Assembly: GCF_900217235.1 (NCBI RefSeq)
Contig: NZ_LT907975.1
Span: 4,005,001 to 4,069,000 of the forward strand
DNA length: 64,000 bases
Direction of reading: 5' to 3'
From: Pseudodesulfovibrio profundus
Lineage (GTDB): Bacteria; Desulfobacterota; Desulfovibrionia; Desulfovibrionales; Desulfovibrionaceae
Shown: piece by piece, positions 28,396-36,269 of the stretch
Numbering within the stretch: the stretch's first letter is position 1
Layout of the letters: every line of letters begins with the position of its first letter
Program-made: the position numbers and the translations under genes
Notes under the pieces: generated by a model
The model's database searches: none
What the model was told of the DNA's origin: nothing
Seen by the model: the letters and a program-made list of their open reading frames with translations, nothing else

Positions 28396-29622
28396 ATGAG
28401 TGCAAAAGACGATGTGAAGAAGGTCGACGGTGAAGAGCCGGTCGACGTGGTAGAGAATTCCTCAAGTGATGACCCTTCACTTGAAGAGGACGATCAGGCA
28501 GTAGCGACAGAATCCGAGTTGGCAGAAGCCGAGACCGCACTCAGTGAGTCAGGTGGCGGTGACGGGGCAGAGCCTCCGGCCAATTCCGGGGATGCTGACG
28601 GGTATCCCGACACCGACGATGAAGGTGATGAAGAAGAGGTGGAAGAGGAAGGCAATATGTCGCTCCTCGACCATCTTGCCGAACTCCGTATTCGGTTGAC
28701 GCGCAGCTTTATTGCTGTGGCTGTCGGTATGGTTGCCTGTTACGGCTTTGCCGACAAAATGTTCAACATCCTCATGGAACCGATGATCAAGGTGTTTCAG
28801 GATCGGATGGCGGACAAGCCCATGTTGCCTGTTGGATTCTTTGATGACTTGCGCCAGGCTTTGGGGCAGGTTCTCGCTGAAAAAGGATTCCAGCATAGCG
28901 AGCAGGTCGACCTTTTTGTCAATGCGCTCCAACAGTCGCTGATGCAAGTGGCCCAGGAAGGGCACTTTCAGTACACGTATCCGGCAGAAGCCTTTTTCTC
29001 GCATATCAAGATTGCCATCGTGGCCGGACTGTTTTTAGTCAGTCCGTATGTTTTTGCTCAGATTTGGGGATTCATTGCGCCAGGGCTCTACGCACATGAG
29101 CGCAAGTGGATGATACCCATGGCCATCATTTCGGCGTTGTTTTTTACTGCCGGTGCCATGTTCGGTTATTTCATCGTCTTCCCATATGGTTTCGAGTTCT
29201 TTGCCAGCTTCTCGACGGACGGTATTCAGTTCACTCCGAAGCTTAATGAGTATCTGAGTTTCTGTTTGAAGCTACTATTCGCTTTCGGGTTTGTTTTTGA
29301 ACTGCCCCTGTTTATATTCTTCCTGGCAAGAATGGGGATGGTTTCTTCCTCTGGCCTGCGCAAAAAGCGCAAGTATGCTATCCTGATCGGATTTGTCATG
29401 GCGGCAATACTCACACCGCCGGATCCGTTTACCCAGTGCCTTATGGCCGGGCCGCTGATCATCTTGTATGAGGTCGGCATTTGGGTGGCTTATTTCTTTG
29501 GCAAGAAGGAAGAAAGACACCTTCAACGCCAGGCTGAAGAAGAGGCGGCCAGACAGGCTGAGATGGATGCCGCAGCCGAAGAAGGTGAAGAGGAATCCGA
29601 GCCGGAAGCCAAAAAGGCATAA
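28396..29622 (+). CDS. tatC: Sec-independent translocase TatC with long acidic N-terminal extension
   Basis: 408 residues. The TatC core starts at residue 88 (MSLLDHLAELRIRL) and has six helices with FVMAAILTPPDPFTQ near the end. Residues 1-87 are almost wholly acidic and unlike normal TatC. The ATG at 28396 has no clear ribosome site, whereas the internal ATG at 28657, exactly at the canonical TatC start, has GAGGAAGG five bases upstream. The first periplasmic loop also carries an extra ~50 residues (about 138-193). TatC recognises twin-arginine signal peptides. Confidence 0.88.
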   Translation: MSAKDDVKKVDGEEPVDVVENSSSDDPSLEEDDQAVATESELAEAETALSESGGGDGAEPPANSGDADGYPDTDDEGDEEEVEEEGNMSLLDHLAELRIRLTRSFIAVAVGMVACYGFADKMFNILMEPMIKVFQDRMADKPMLPVGFFDDLRQALGQVLAEKGFQHSEQVDLFVNALQQSLMQVAQEGHFQYTYPAEAFFSHIKIAIVAGLFLVSPYVFAQIWGFIAPGLYAHERKWMIPMAIISALFFTAGAMFGYFIVFPYGFEFFASFSTDGIQFTPKLNEYLSFCLKLLFAFGFVFELPLFIFFLARMGMVSSSGLRKKRKYAILIGFVMAAILTPPDPFTQCLMAGPLIILYEVGIWVAYFFGKKEERHLQRQAEEEAARQAEMDAAAEEGEEESEPEAKKA

Positions 29623-29632
29623 TGTCAATTAT

Positions 29633-29676
29633 CCGGGCAGGAAAGCTGAAAGGCTGTTTCTGCCCGGTTTTCTTTT
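29633..29676 (+). terminator. terminator after tatBC
   Basis: CCGGGCAG (29633-29640) pairs with CTGCCCGG (29660-29667), followed by TTTTCTTTT. Confidence 0.85.
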
Positions 29677-29736
29677 CTAGAGATTTGCTATACAGTCGCC
29701 ATCAAAGAATAATCGATTATTGAAAGGAGTCGGGCC

Positions 29737-30321
29737 ATGGTGCGCCAAGCTACGGTGGAACGGACCACGAATGAAACGGACATAAAACTTACTCTGACAC
29801 TGGAAGGCGAAGGCAACGTCAACGTTGATACCGGTGTTGGGTTTGCTGATCACATGCTGACCCTGTGTGCTTTCTGGGCTGGCTTTGATCTTGATCTTTC
29901 ATGCAAGGGCGACCTGCATATTGATAGTCATCATACGTTGGAAGATGTTGGCTTATGTCTTGGACAGGCGCTTGGTGAAGCCTTGGGCGACAAGAAGGGC
30001 ATTGTTCGTGTGGCCTCGGCAAAAGTCCCCATGGACGAAGCCATGGCCGAAGTCATTGTTGATATTTCCGGACGCCCTTACATCGTGTATGAAGACTCAC
30101 TATTGCCGGATATCATAGCCGGTGACGAGAAAGACATCTGGCGTGAGTTCCTCAAGTCGTTTGCTTTCAAGGCGGGGATGAATCTGCATGTGAACTATGC
30201 ATATGGACTGAACGGCCACCATTTGCTTGAGGCAGCATTCAAGGCGCTTGGAATAGCGCTTGCCCAGGCTGTTCAGGTAGGTCGTAAAGGGGTGTCCAGC
30301 ACCAAAGGGAGTCTTGATTGA
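29737..30321 (+). CDS. hisB: imidazoleglycerol-phosphate dehydratase
   Basis: 194 residues, monofunctional. Manganese-binding motifs are HHTLEDV (65-71) and [11 protein letters not shown] near 165. GFADHML near 35-41 replaces the more usual GFLDHML. It performs the sixth step of histidine synthesis. GAAAGGAG precedes the ATG. Its stop overlaps the start of a lipoprotein gene (TGATG), and hisA follows that gene. Confidence 0.95.
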   Translation: MVRQATVERTTNETDIKLTLTLEGEGNVNVDTGVGFADHMLTLCAFWAGFDLDLSCKGDLHIDSHHTLEDVGLCLGQALGEALGDKKGIVRVASAKVPMDEAMAEVIVDISGRPYIVYEDSLLPDIIAGDEKDIWREFLKSFAFKAGMNLHVNYAYGLNGHHLLEAAFKALGIALAQAVQVGRKGVSSTKGSLD

Positions 30322-30971
30322 TGCGCCGTATTATCTCTTATGCACTTATAGCAGCTTTTTGTCTGTCCCTGCTCATCATGGGCGGTTGCGGGAAATCTCG
30401 AACTGCAGCCGTTCCGCGTCCTGAAGGTACGCTTGGGGTGGCTGGTTTCACCAACCCCATCTACAATTGGCAAATTCTTGCTGGTTATCTTCAGGAAGAG
30501 GGCAACCCTGCGCCCGATGGGACTGTGGAAACCCTTGATCAACTGCTGTTGAACACGTTGCATAAGCATCAGGTGTTTGATTTTGTAACTCCGCTCGCCG
30601 TCGAGCAGTGTGAGAAAGTTGTCGTTTTTGAAGAAGATGGGATGCCCAAGGTTTCTGCGATCAAGTATTGGCTTGAAGTCGGGAAATGCGCGCAGGTTGA
30701 CTTTTTGCTGGTACCCCAGATTACCTATTGGCGTGAACGTGTCGGTGGCGAGGGCGGGGTTCAGACTCCGGCCGCTATCGGTTTGGATTTTTATTTGATT
30801 GATGTGAAGAACGAGGCCATTAAGCGGGCTCGTTATGAAGAAGAACAGGTCTCCCTGCTCGAAAATCTCTTTACGGCCCGCAAATTTGCTGACCGTGACG
30901 GGAAGTGGGTGACCGCTAGCCGTTTGGCCTCCGAAGGCATCGAAGAAAAATTAATGGAACTTGGATTATGA
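30321..30971 (+). CDS. uncharacterised lipoprotein between hisB and hisA
   Basis: 216 residues. A signal peptide ends in the lipobox MGGC (Cys about 23), so the protein should be exported and lipidated. The mature domain starts with LGVAGFTNP and contains [16 protein letters not shown] and [12 protein letters not shown]. The alternating strands recall the small alpha/beta domains of LpoB or the TolB N-terminus, but this is only an impression. It overlaps both neighbours (1 base with hisB, 4 with hisA), so it is translated with the his genes. No histidine-related function can be named. Confidence 0.8.
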   Translation: MRRIISYALIAAFCLSLLIMGGCGKSRTAAVPRPEGTLGVAGFTNPIYNWQILAGYLQEEGNPAPDGTVETLDQLLLNTLHKHQVFDFVTPLAVEQCEKVVVFEEDGMPKVSAIKYWLEVGKCAQVDFLLVPQITYWRERVGGEGGVQTPAAIGLDFYLIDVKNEAIKRARYEEEQVSLLENLFTARKFADRDGKWVTASRLASEGIEEKLMELGL

Positions 30972-31696
30972 TTCTTTTCCCTGCAGTAGATATTAAAAAT
31001 GGTGAATGCGTCCGGCTTGCACAGGGCAAGGAGGATCAGGTCACGGTATTTGGTTCTGATCCCGTTGCTCAGGCCAGACATTGGGCCAATCTTGGTGCCC
31101 GCTATCTCCATGTAGTTGATCTGGATGGTGCTTTTTCCGGTGTGCCGCGCAATTTCGATCTCATCAAGACGATCTGTACTGAAATCGATATTCCTGTCCA
31201 GTTGGGCGGCGGAATTCGTGATATCGCGACCGCTGAAAAATATATTGAAGCGGGTGTGCATCGGTTGATCATCGGAACCATGGCCCTTGAAGATCCTGAT
31301 CTTTTTTCCGAGCTGTGCAAGGCTCTTCCTGGTCGAATTGGTGTTTCGCTGGATGCAGTGGACGGGAAATTGAAGACAAAAGGGTGGGTTGAAGACGCCG
31401 GATTGATGATCGAAGACGTCCTGCCTCGCCTTGAGAAAGATGGCATCCGGTTTATCGTTTACACGGATATTTCCCGTGACGGCATGCAGACGGGCGTGAA
31501 TGTTCTTGGTCTGGAAGCTCTGTGCGCCAAAACCTCTATTCCGGTCATCGCGGCCGGTGGTGTCCACACCATGGACGACATCAAGAATCTCTACCCCCTG
31601 TCCAAAAAAGGGTTGGAGGGTGCGATCTCCGGGCGTGCAATTTATGTAGGCACCCTTGATGTCAAGGAAGCCAACGACTGGATTGACGCTCAGTAG
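30968..31696 (+). CDS. hisA: phosphoribosylformimino-5-aminoimidazole carboxamide ribotide isomerase
   Basis: 242 residues, a (beta/alpha)8 barrel. Catalytic Asp8 lies in FPAVDIKNG and a second Asp in YTDISRDGM. The phosphate sites are QLGGGIRD and [10 protein letters not shown]. It catalyses the fourth step of histidine synthesis. The start overlaps the lipoprotein stop by 4 bases and a terminator follows, so it ends the operon. Confidence 0.95.
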   Translation: MILFPAVDIKNGECVRLAQGKEDQVTVFGSDPVAQARHWANLGARYLHVVDLDGAFSGVPRNFDLIKTICTEIDIPVQLGGGIRDIATAEKYIEAGVHRLIIGTMALEDPDLFSELCKALPGRIGVSLDAVDGKLKTKGWVEDAGLMIEDVLPRLEKDGIRFIVYTDISRDGMQTGVNVLGLEALCAKTSIPVIAAGGVHTMDDIKNLYPLSKKGLEGAISGRAIYVGTLDVKEANDWIDAQ

Positions 31697-31724
31697 CCAT
31701 CACAATCATAGATTACCCGAAAGT

Positions 31725-31757
31725 CCCGCCATCAGTTTGATGGCGGGGCTTTCTTTT
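31725..31757 (+). terminator. terminator after hisA
   Basis: CCCGCCATCA (31725-31734) pairs with TGATGGCGGG (31738-31747), a perfect 10-bp stem with a GTT loop, followed by GCTTTCTTTT. Confidence 0.9.
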
Positions 31758-32114
31758 ATGGGGAACCAGGGAGAGGTGAGGTACTATGTAGAAATTTTGT
31801 TGTTCGTGGGTTTGCGTATTGAAGCAAGGTGGATTTGAATGAGCATATTACTCCCTTGCTCACACCGGAATCGAACCCTGCAGAGCCAACATTTACTCGC
31901 TTTAATCTCACTAGATTGATCTCTGCCAGCACTACAGAGAGCGCAACTGGTGTTGGAGTGCGTTCTTCTCTGTGGTTGGTAGCGAGTATTCATGTGCGTC
32001 TTATGACATGCATGAGTCACTAATAAGTGTCGGGAGAGTCGAGATTGGGAAACAAAGAAGTTGGAGCTATGAATTTATCGACGCAGCATAACTCAATGCG
32101 AGGGGGAGAAATGA
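31758..32114. other. intergenic stretch between hisA and mscS terminators
   Basis: About 355 bases bounded by two facing terminators. The longest frame here (64 codons, plus, 31829-32023) has no recognisable family and no convincing ribosome site. A T-loop-like GGTTCGATTCC occurs on the minus strand at 31867-31877, without the rest of a tRNA. I see nothing else. Confidence 0.5.
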
Positions 32115-32145
32115 AAAAGGGGAGCTGCTGGGCAACTCCCCTTTT
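32115..32145 (-). terminator. terminator of the mscS gene
   Basis: AAAAGGGGAG (32115-32124) pairs with CTCCCCTTTT (32136-32145). On the minus strand the stem is followed by TTTTTCATT. It lies 4 bases beyond the mscS stop and is symmetric enough to work in both directions. Confidence 0.85.
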
Positions 32146-32148
32146 GGA

Positions 32149-32982
32149 CTATTTTTCGGTCTGGTAGATGTGCACATCGCGTTGTGGATACGGGATGCTG
32201 ATACCTTCCTGATCAAACAGGAGCTTGACCCGTTCGGTAATGGCAAAATACACGCCCCAGTAGTCGCTTGTTTTGACCCACGGACGAACAGCGAAGTTGA
32301 CGGAGGAGTCTCCCAGTTCGAGAACTTCAACTACGGGTGCCGGTTCATTGAGTATTCGTGGTTCTTCAGAGCAAATCTTTACAAGCAGTTCTTTGGCCTT
32401 GAGCAGGTCATCGTCATAACCGATTCCCATCACCAGGTCGACACGGCGAGTATCATTTGCCGTCACGTTGACAATGGTGTTGGAGAGGACCGACGAGTTG
32501 GGAACGACGACAATGCGGTTATCAGGCGTGGTCAATATGGTGTTGAAGATATTGACGGCAGTGACAGTGCCGGATTCGCCGGCAACAGTTACATAATCTC
32601 CCTTCTTGAAAAACTTCAGGAGGATGAGCATGACACCGGCTGCGAAATTCGACAGGGAGTCTTTCAGGGCAAGACCGACTGCGAGGCCTGCGGCACCAAG
32701 TACAGCGAGGAACGAGGTGACGTTGAGCCCAGCCTGTCCGAGAGCGGCAATGACAACGGCCGCCAGCATGACATAGTAGGCGATGTTTTTGAGAAATGTG
32801 AGCAGCGTTTGTTCAACATTGCCCTTGATCAGTACGCGCTGAAGTACGCCGGTGATGCTTTTGGCGATCATGCGACCAACGACGAATATGAGAAGGGCCA
32901 AAAGGATATTCAGGCCGTGTACCGATGCGAGCGTGATGCCTTTTTCTATCAACTGTTGGATGGTATCCGGATCAAGGTTCAT
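32149..32982 (-). CDS. small-conductance mechanosensitive channel, MscS family
   Basis: 277 residues, the size of E. coli MscS. Three helices, the third being the pore-lining FLAVLGAAGLAVGLALKDSL (residues about 92-111), are rich in Gly/Ala. The beta domain follows, with VVPNSSVLSNTIVN, and the C-terminal alpha/beta domain. It opens under membrane tension to release solutes during osmotic downshock. GGGAGG precedes the ATG. It is a single-gene unit with its own terminator. Confidence 0.92.
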   Translation of the reverse strand: MNLDPDTIQQLIEKGITLASVHGLNILLALLIFVVGRMIAKSITGVLQRVLIKGNVEQTLLTFLKNIAYYVMLAAVVIAALGQAGLNVTSFLAVLGAAGLAVGLALKDSLSNFAAGVMLILLKFFKKGDYVTVAGESGTVTAVNIFNTILTTPDNRIVVVPNSSVLSNTIVNVTANDTRRVDLVMGIGYDDDLLKAKELLVKICSEEPRILNEPAPVVEVLELGDSSVNFAVRPWVKTSDYWGVYFAITERVKLLFDQEGISIPYPQRDVHIYQTEK

Positions 32983-33062
32983 AGTGCCTCCCTGGGTGGT
33001 TTATCAATACGGTAGTTCATAGCACGGTCTCAAAGGTTGAGGGAAGAGCGATTATGCGGAGC

Positions 33063-33818
33063 TTACTCCCCCCATTTTTTTGTCTCTTCCACGCGAATGT
33101 ATTTTTGAAACGTGTAGAAAAATCCTGCCACTGCATTATAGAACCCGGCCTTGCCATCAAGAAGCCCAGCCTTCAGGAAGTAGATTTTTATGAATTTCAT
33201 CCACCCATGCAGCAACGCACGTGTTAATCCGCCTTTACGCCCCTTGGCTCGAAGGTCTTCAGCACCCACTTCTGCATAATAATTGATCTTTGTGATGTGC
33301 TCCATGAATGATTCATAGGTGTAATGCATGATGTCACCCGTGAGCTTTTCGCTTTTCCCCGTGGGGGCGAAATGTTGATGCGGCCCTGAAGCGGTTATCT
33401 TTACTTGGCCATTCCTGAATACCCGGTAGAGATAGTCGGGGTACCAGCCGGAATGCTTCATGAATCTGTCGAAGTAGAAGGAACTGCGCGGTACGTAGTA
33501 ACCGGAAACAGGCTCATTGGCTGAAAGCTTTTTGATGATATTGTCGCGCAGTTCGTCAGAAAGGTACTCGTCCTGATCAATGCATACCAGCCAGTCGTTT
33601 TTGATTTGGGGCAGGACAAAGGCATATTGTTTTACAGGACCGGGCCAGGGGTTGACCAAAACCCGTGCGCCGTGTTTTTCCGCTATCTCAACCGTGCTGT
33701 CAGTCGATCCGGAATCCACAACGATGATCTCATCGCAAAAGTCCAACGACTGAAGACATTTATCCAGTATCCTTTCACCATTATATGTCAGGACCAAGCC
33801 GGTCGCTGTTTCTCGCAT
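33063..33818 (-). CDS. family 2 glycosyltransferase, WaaE/KdtX-like
   Basis: 251 residues. The N-terminal GT-A fold has LVLTYNGERILDKCLQSL, EIIVVDSGSTDSTVEIAEKHGA and CIDQDEYLS, the last being the DxD region. WaaE-type enzymes add glucose or another sugar to the LPS inner core from the cytoplasm. A short hydrophobic segment near the C-terminus (AGFYNAVAGFFYTF) may touch the membrane. AAGGAG precedes the ATG. It follows no other glycan gene closely, so it seems to be transcribed alone. Confidence 0.85.
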   Translation of the reverse strand: MRETATGLVLTYNGERILDKCLQSLDFCDEIIVVDSGSTDSTVEIAEKHGARVLVNPWPGPVKQYAFVLPQIKNDWLVCIDQDEYLSDELRDNIIKKLSANEPVSGYYVPRSSFYFDRFMKHSGWYPDYLYRVFRNGQVKITASGPHQHFAPTGKSEKLTGDIMHYTYESFMEHITKINYYAEVGAEDLRAKGRKGGLTRALLHGWMKFIKIYFLKAGLLDGKAGFYNAVAGFFYTFQKYIRVEETKKWGE

Positions 33819-33916
33819 AATTACATCTCCTTGATCGGGAAGTATGGTAACCAGTTCATGACGTTCGGTCTATTGAAAGATTGGCTAACATGAGCTCTGA
33901 GCAGGAGAAGCAGAGA

Positions 33917-33947
33917 TAAAAAAAGGCCTCCCGTAAACGGGAGGCCT
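33917..33947 (-). terminator. terminator downstream of uraA
   Basis: AGGCCTCCCGT-AAA-CGGGAGGCCT makes a 10-11-bp stem at 33924-33947. On the minus strand it is followed by seven to eight U from the A-tract at 33917-33924. Confidence 0.9.
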
Positions 33948-33973
33948 GATTGTTGGTAGTGAGACAGAGCTGT

Positions 33974-35326
33974 TTATTCGATTCCGGCTTCCACTTCTTC
34001 AGGGAGCGGGTCGTTGCAGTCTTTGCAAGGGAGGATGAGGTTCAGCACCACACCCACGATACCGGCCAGGCCGATACCGCCCAGCTTGACAATAACCAGA
34101 TCGAAGTTCATGCCGCCAATACCGAAGACAAGGATGATAGCGACGATGGCCAGGTTGCGGGGCAGCATGAGGTCATTGCCTGCGCGGACCAGCGTATTGA
34201 TGCCGATAACCGTGATGGCACCGAAGAGGAGGATCATGATGCCGCCCATGACCGGAACCGGGATGGTGCTCAGGAATGCGCCGACTTTGCCGAAGAAGGC
34301 AAGTCCGATGGCAGTGATGGCTGCCCATGTCATGATGGCGGGGTTGAAGGAGCGGGTCAGTGCCACTGCACCGGAAACTTCCGAATACGTGGTGTTCGGA
34401 GGGCCACCTAACATGGCAGCCAGCGATGTGGCGATGCCATCACCGAGCATGGTGTTCTGGATGCCCGGATCCTTTACGTAATCCTTTTTGGAGATGCTGC
34501 TGATGGCAAGCACGTCGCCGAAGTGTTCAATGGCCGGTGCAAGAGCAATGGGCACAATGAACAGAATTGCTTCAAGATTCCAGGTCGGGAAGGTGAAGTT
34601 CGGGATGGCGAGAATGGGTGCTTCAGCTATAGCTCCAAAACTGATCAGAGCCGGGGCGGTCCAGTTCTGCAACTGGCCCGGATCAAAAGAGGCCTGCATG
34701 GAAGCAGTGATGCCCGTAGCGTCAAGGACGATGGAAGAAACGTAACCGGCGGTGATACCGAGAAGAATGGGAACCAGTTTGAACCATCCCTTGCCAAGCA
34801 GGGAGGTCATGACTGTGGTTACCAGAGAAATACCAGCGATGATCATGGCGGTGTCATTGGGCACTAGCCAGGCAGAACCATCACCGGTTCGACCCATGGC
34901 CATGTGAACCGCAGCCGGAGCCAGGATAAGGCCGATGACCATGATGACCGGACCCGTTACCACGGGGGGTAGCACACGACGAAGCATGCCGGAGCCGTAG
35001 ATGCGAATGAGAAAACTCAAAATAATGTACAGCACGCCAGCACCGACCAGACCACACATGGTGGAAGGAATGCCCCATGTCTGCACCCCGTAAATGATGG
35101 GTGCGATGAAGGCAAAGCTGGATGCCAGAAATACGGGTACTTTGCCTCGTGTGATCACCTGAAACGCCAAAGTACCGGCGCCGGCGGTGAACAGGGCCAC
35201 ATTGGGATCCAGTCCCGTCAGCAGCGGGACCAAAACCAATGCGCCAAATGCTACGAACAGCATTTGCGCCCCAAGCAGGGCGTCTTTCAGTTTAAAGTTA
35301 TACTCAGTGGAATGAATCTCACTCAT
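33974..35326 (-). CDS. uraA: uracil permease (NCS2 family)
   Basis: 450 residues with about 14 membrane segments. The NCS2 motifs VPVFLASSFAFIAP and ALAPAIEHFGDVLAIS are present, the latter with the substrate-binding Glu, and MLGGPPNTTYSEVSGA holds a second. It imports uracil by proton symport. I chose the ATG at 35326, with AGAGGAG nine bases upstream, over an in-frame codon at 35371. It lies downstream of upp, which traps uracil as UMP, but with a terminator between them. Confidence 0.9.
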   Translation of the reverse strand: MSEIHSTEYNFKLKDALLGAQMLFVAFGALVLVPLLTGLDPNVALFTAGAGTLAFQVITRGKVPVFLASSFAFIAPIIYGVQTWGIPSTMCGLVGAGVLYIILSFLIRIYGSGMLRRVLPPVVTGPVIMVIGLILAPAAVHMAMGRTGDGSAWLVPNDTAMIIAGISLVTTVMTSLLGKGWFKLVPILLGITAGYVSSIVLDATGITASMQASFDPGQLQNWTAPALISFGAIAEAPILAIPNFTFPTWNLEAILFIVPIALAPAIEHFGDVLAISSISKKDYVKDPGIQNTMLGDGIATSLAAMLGGPPNTTYSEVSGAVALTRSFNPAIMTWAAITAIGLAFFGKVGAFLSTIPVPVMGGIMILLFGAITVIGINTLVRAGNDLMLPRNLAIVAIILVFGIGGMNFDLVIVKLGGIGLAGIVGVVLNLILPCKDCNDPLPEEVEAGIE

Positions 35327-35403
35327 GCTAACCAACTCCTCTTCTGTTTTGACGACATCCCCCAACCGCACCAGGTTTCGCGGGAGGAGGATGTTTCGTA
35401 GTC

Positions 35404-35415
35404 GGCCACGTGGCC
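35404..35415. repeat. 12-bp perfect palindrome upstream of uraA
   Basis: GGCCACGTGGCC lies in the 5' region of uraA, between the upp terminator and the uraA start. It could be an operator for a dimeric regulator; no regulator is encoded nearby. Confidence 0.4.
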
Positions 35416-35430
35416 TGCGTAAATGCCCCC

Positions 35431-35459
35431 AAAAAAAGGCACGCTGTGAAGCGTGCCTT
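35431..35459 (-). terminator. intercistronic terminator between upp and uraA
   Basis: On the minus strand AAGGCACGCT pairs with AGCGTGCCTT (35436-35445 with 35450-35459, GTGA/TCAC loop), followed by seven U from the A-run at 35431-35437. It directly follows the upp stop. Confidence 0.88.
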
Positions 35460-35464
35460 GCAAC

Positions 35465-36091
35465 CTACTTGGTTCCGAATATCTTATCCCCCGCGTCTCC
35501 GAGACCGGGGATGATGTAGCCGATGTCGTTGAGTCTCTCATCGATAGCGGCAACGTAGATTTCAATATCCGGGTGTTTGCTCAATATCCTTTCAACGCCC
35601 TCTGGAGCAGCACAGAGGAACAGTCCCTTGATGGATTTGCAACCGGACTCCTTAAGGAGTTCGATGGTTGCTTCCAGCGTGCCGCCGGTAGCGAGCATGG
35701 GATCGAGGATAAGTGCAGTTCGCTCTTCCATCTGGCTGGCGAGCTTTACATAGTACTGAACCGGCTGCAGAGTCTCTTCGTCGCGGTAAAAGCCGACAAC
35801 GGAAGCCTTGGCGCCGGGGATCATGTCGAATACGCCGTCCATCATGCCGAGACCGGCACGAAGGATGGGAACGACAGTTACTTTTTTTCCTTTGATGGAA
35901 TCGACTTCCACATCTCCGGCCCAGCCCTGAACGGTTGTTTTTTCCGTTTCAAAGTCTTTGGTTGCTTCGTAGGTCAGCAGTCGAGTGATCTCGTTTGCCA
36001 ACTGTCTGAAACGGCTGGTGGAAATGTCGCTTTTACGTAAGATGCCGATTTTATGGCGGATAAGCGGGTGGTCAACCACGTGTAATGCCAC
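35465..36091 (-). CDS. upp: uracil phosphoribosyltransferase
   Basis: 208 residues. The PRPP-binding loop is [12 protein letters not shown] (127-138). The C-terminal [20 protein letters not shown] binds uracil, as in all Upp. It makes UMP from uracil and PRPP. The start is GTG at 36091, with AGGAGG a suitable distance upstream. It is read divergently from the RluA-CoaE fusion, sharing a 178-base intergenic region. Confidence 0.95.
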   Translation of the reverse strand: MALHVVDHPLIRHKIGILRKSDISTSRFRQLANEITRLLTYEATKDFETEKTTVQGWAGDVEVDSIKGKKVTVVPILRAGLGMMDGVFDMIPGAKASVVGFYRDEETLQPVQYYVKLASQMEERTALILDPMLATGGTLEATIELLKESGCKSIKGLFLCAAPEGVERILSKHPDIEIYVAAIDERLNDIGYIIPGLGDAGDKIFGTK

Positions 36092-36176
36092 AGGTCTATC
36101 CCTCCTGGGAAAATTGTTGAAGCGTGTATTAATGAAGTATGTTTCAATTGCGTAAACTTCCCTTTTCTATTCTTAT

Positions 36177-36190
36177 GACCGGTTCCGGTC
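36177..36190. repeat. 14-bp inverted repeat in the upp/rluA-coaE divergent region
   Basis: GACCGG-TT-CCGGTC is a perfect inverted repeat about 90 bases from either start. Its place between two divergent promoters fits an operator, but it could be chance. Confidence 0.35.
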
Positions 36191-36269
36191 AAGGATGAAT
36201 TTTCACAATCAGCCATTCGCGCCCAATTTGAAATTTACTTTCCAATGATTCCCGGTATATCCTCCGCGG

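Noticed and set aside
31867-31877. Possible tRNA on the minus strand (GGTTCGATTCC)
   Set aside because: The T-stem does not pair beyond two positions and no acceptor, D or anticodon arm could be drawn.
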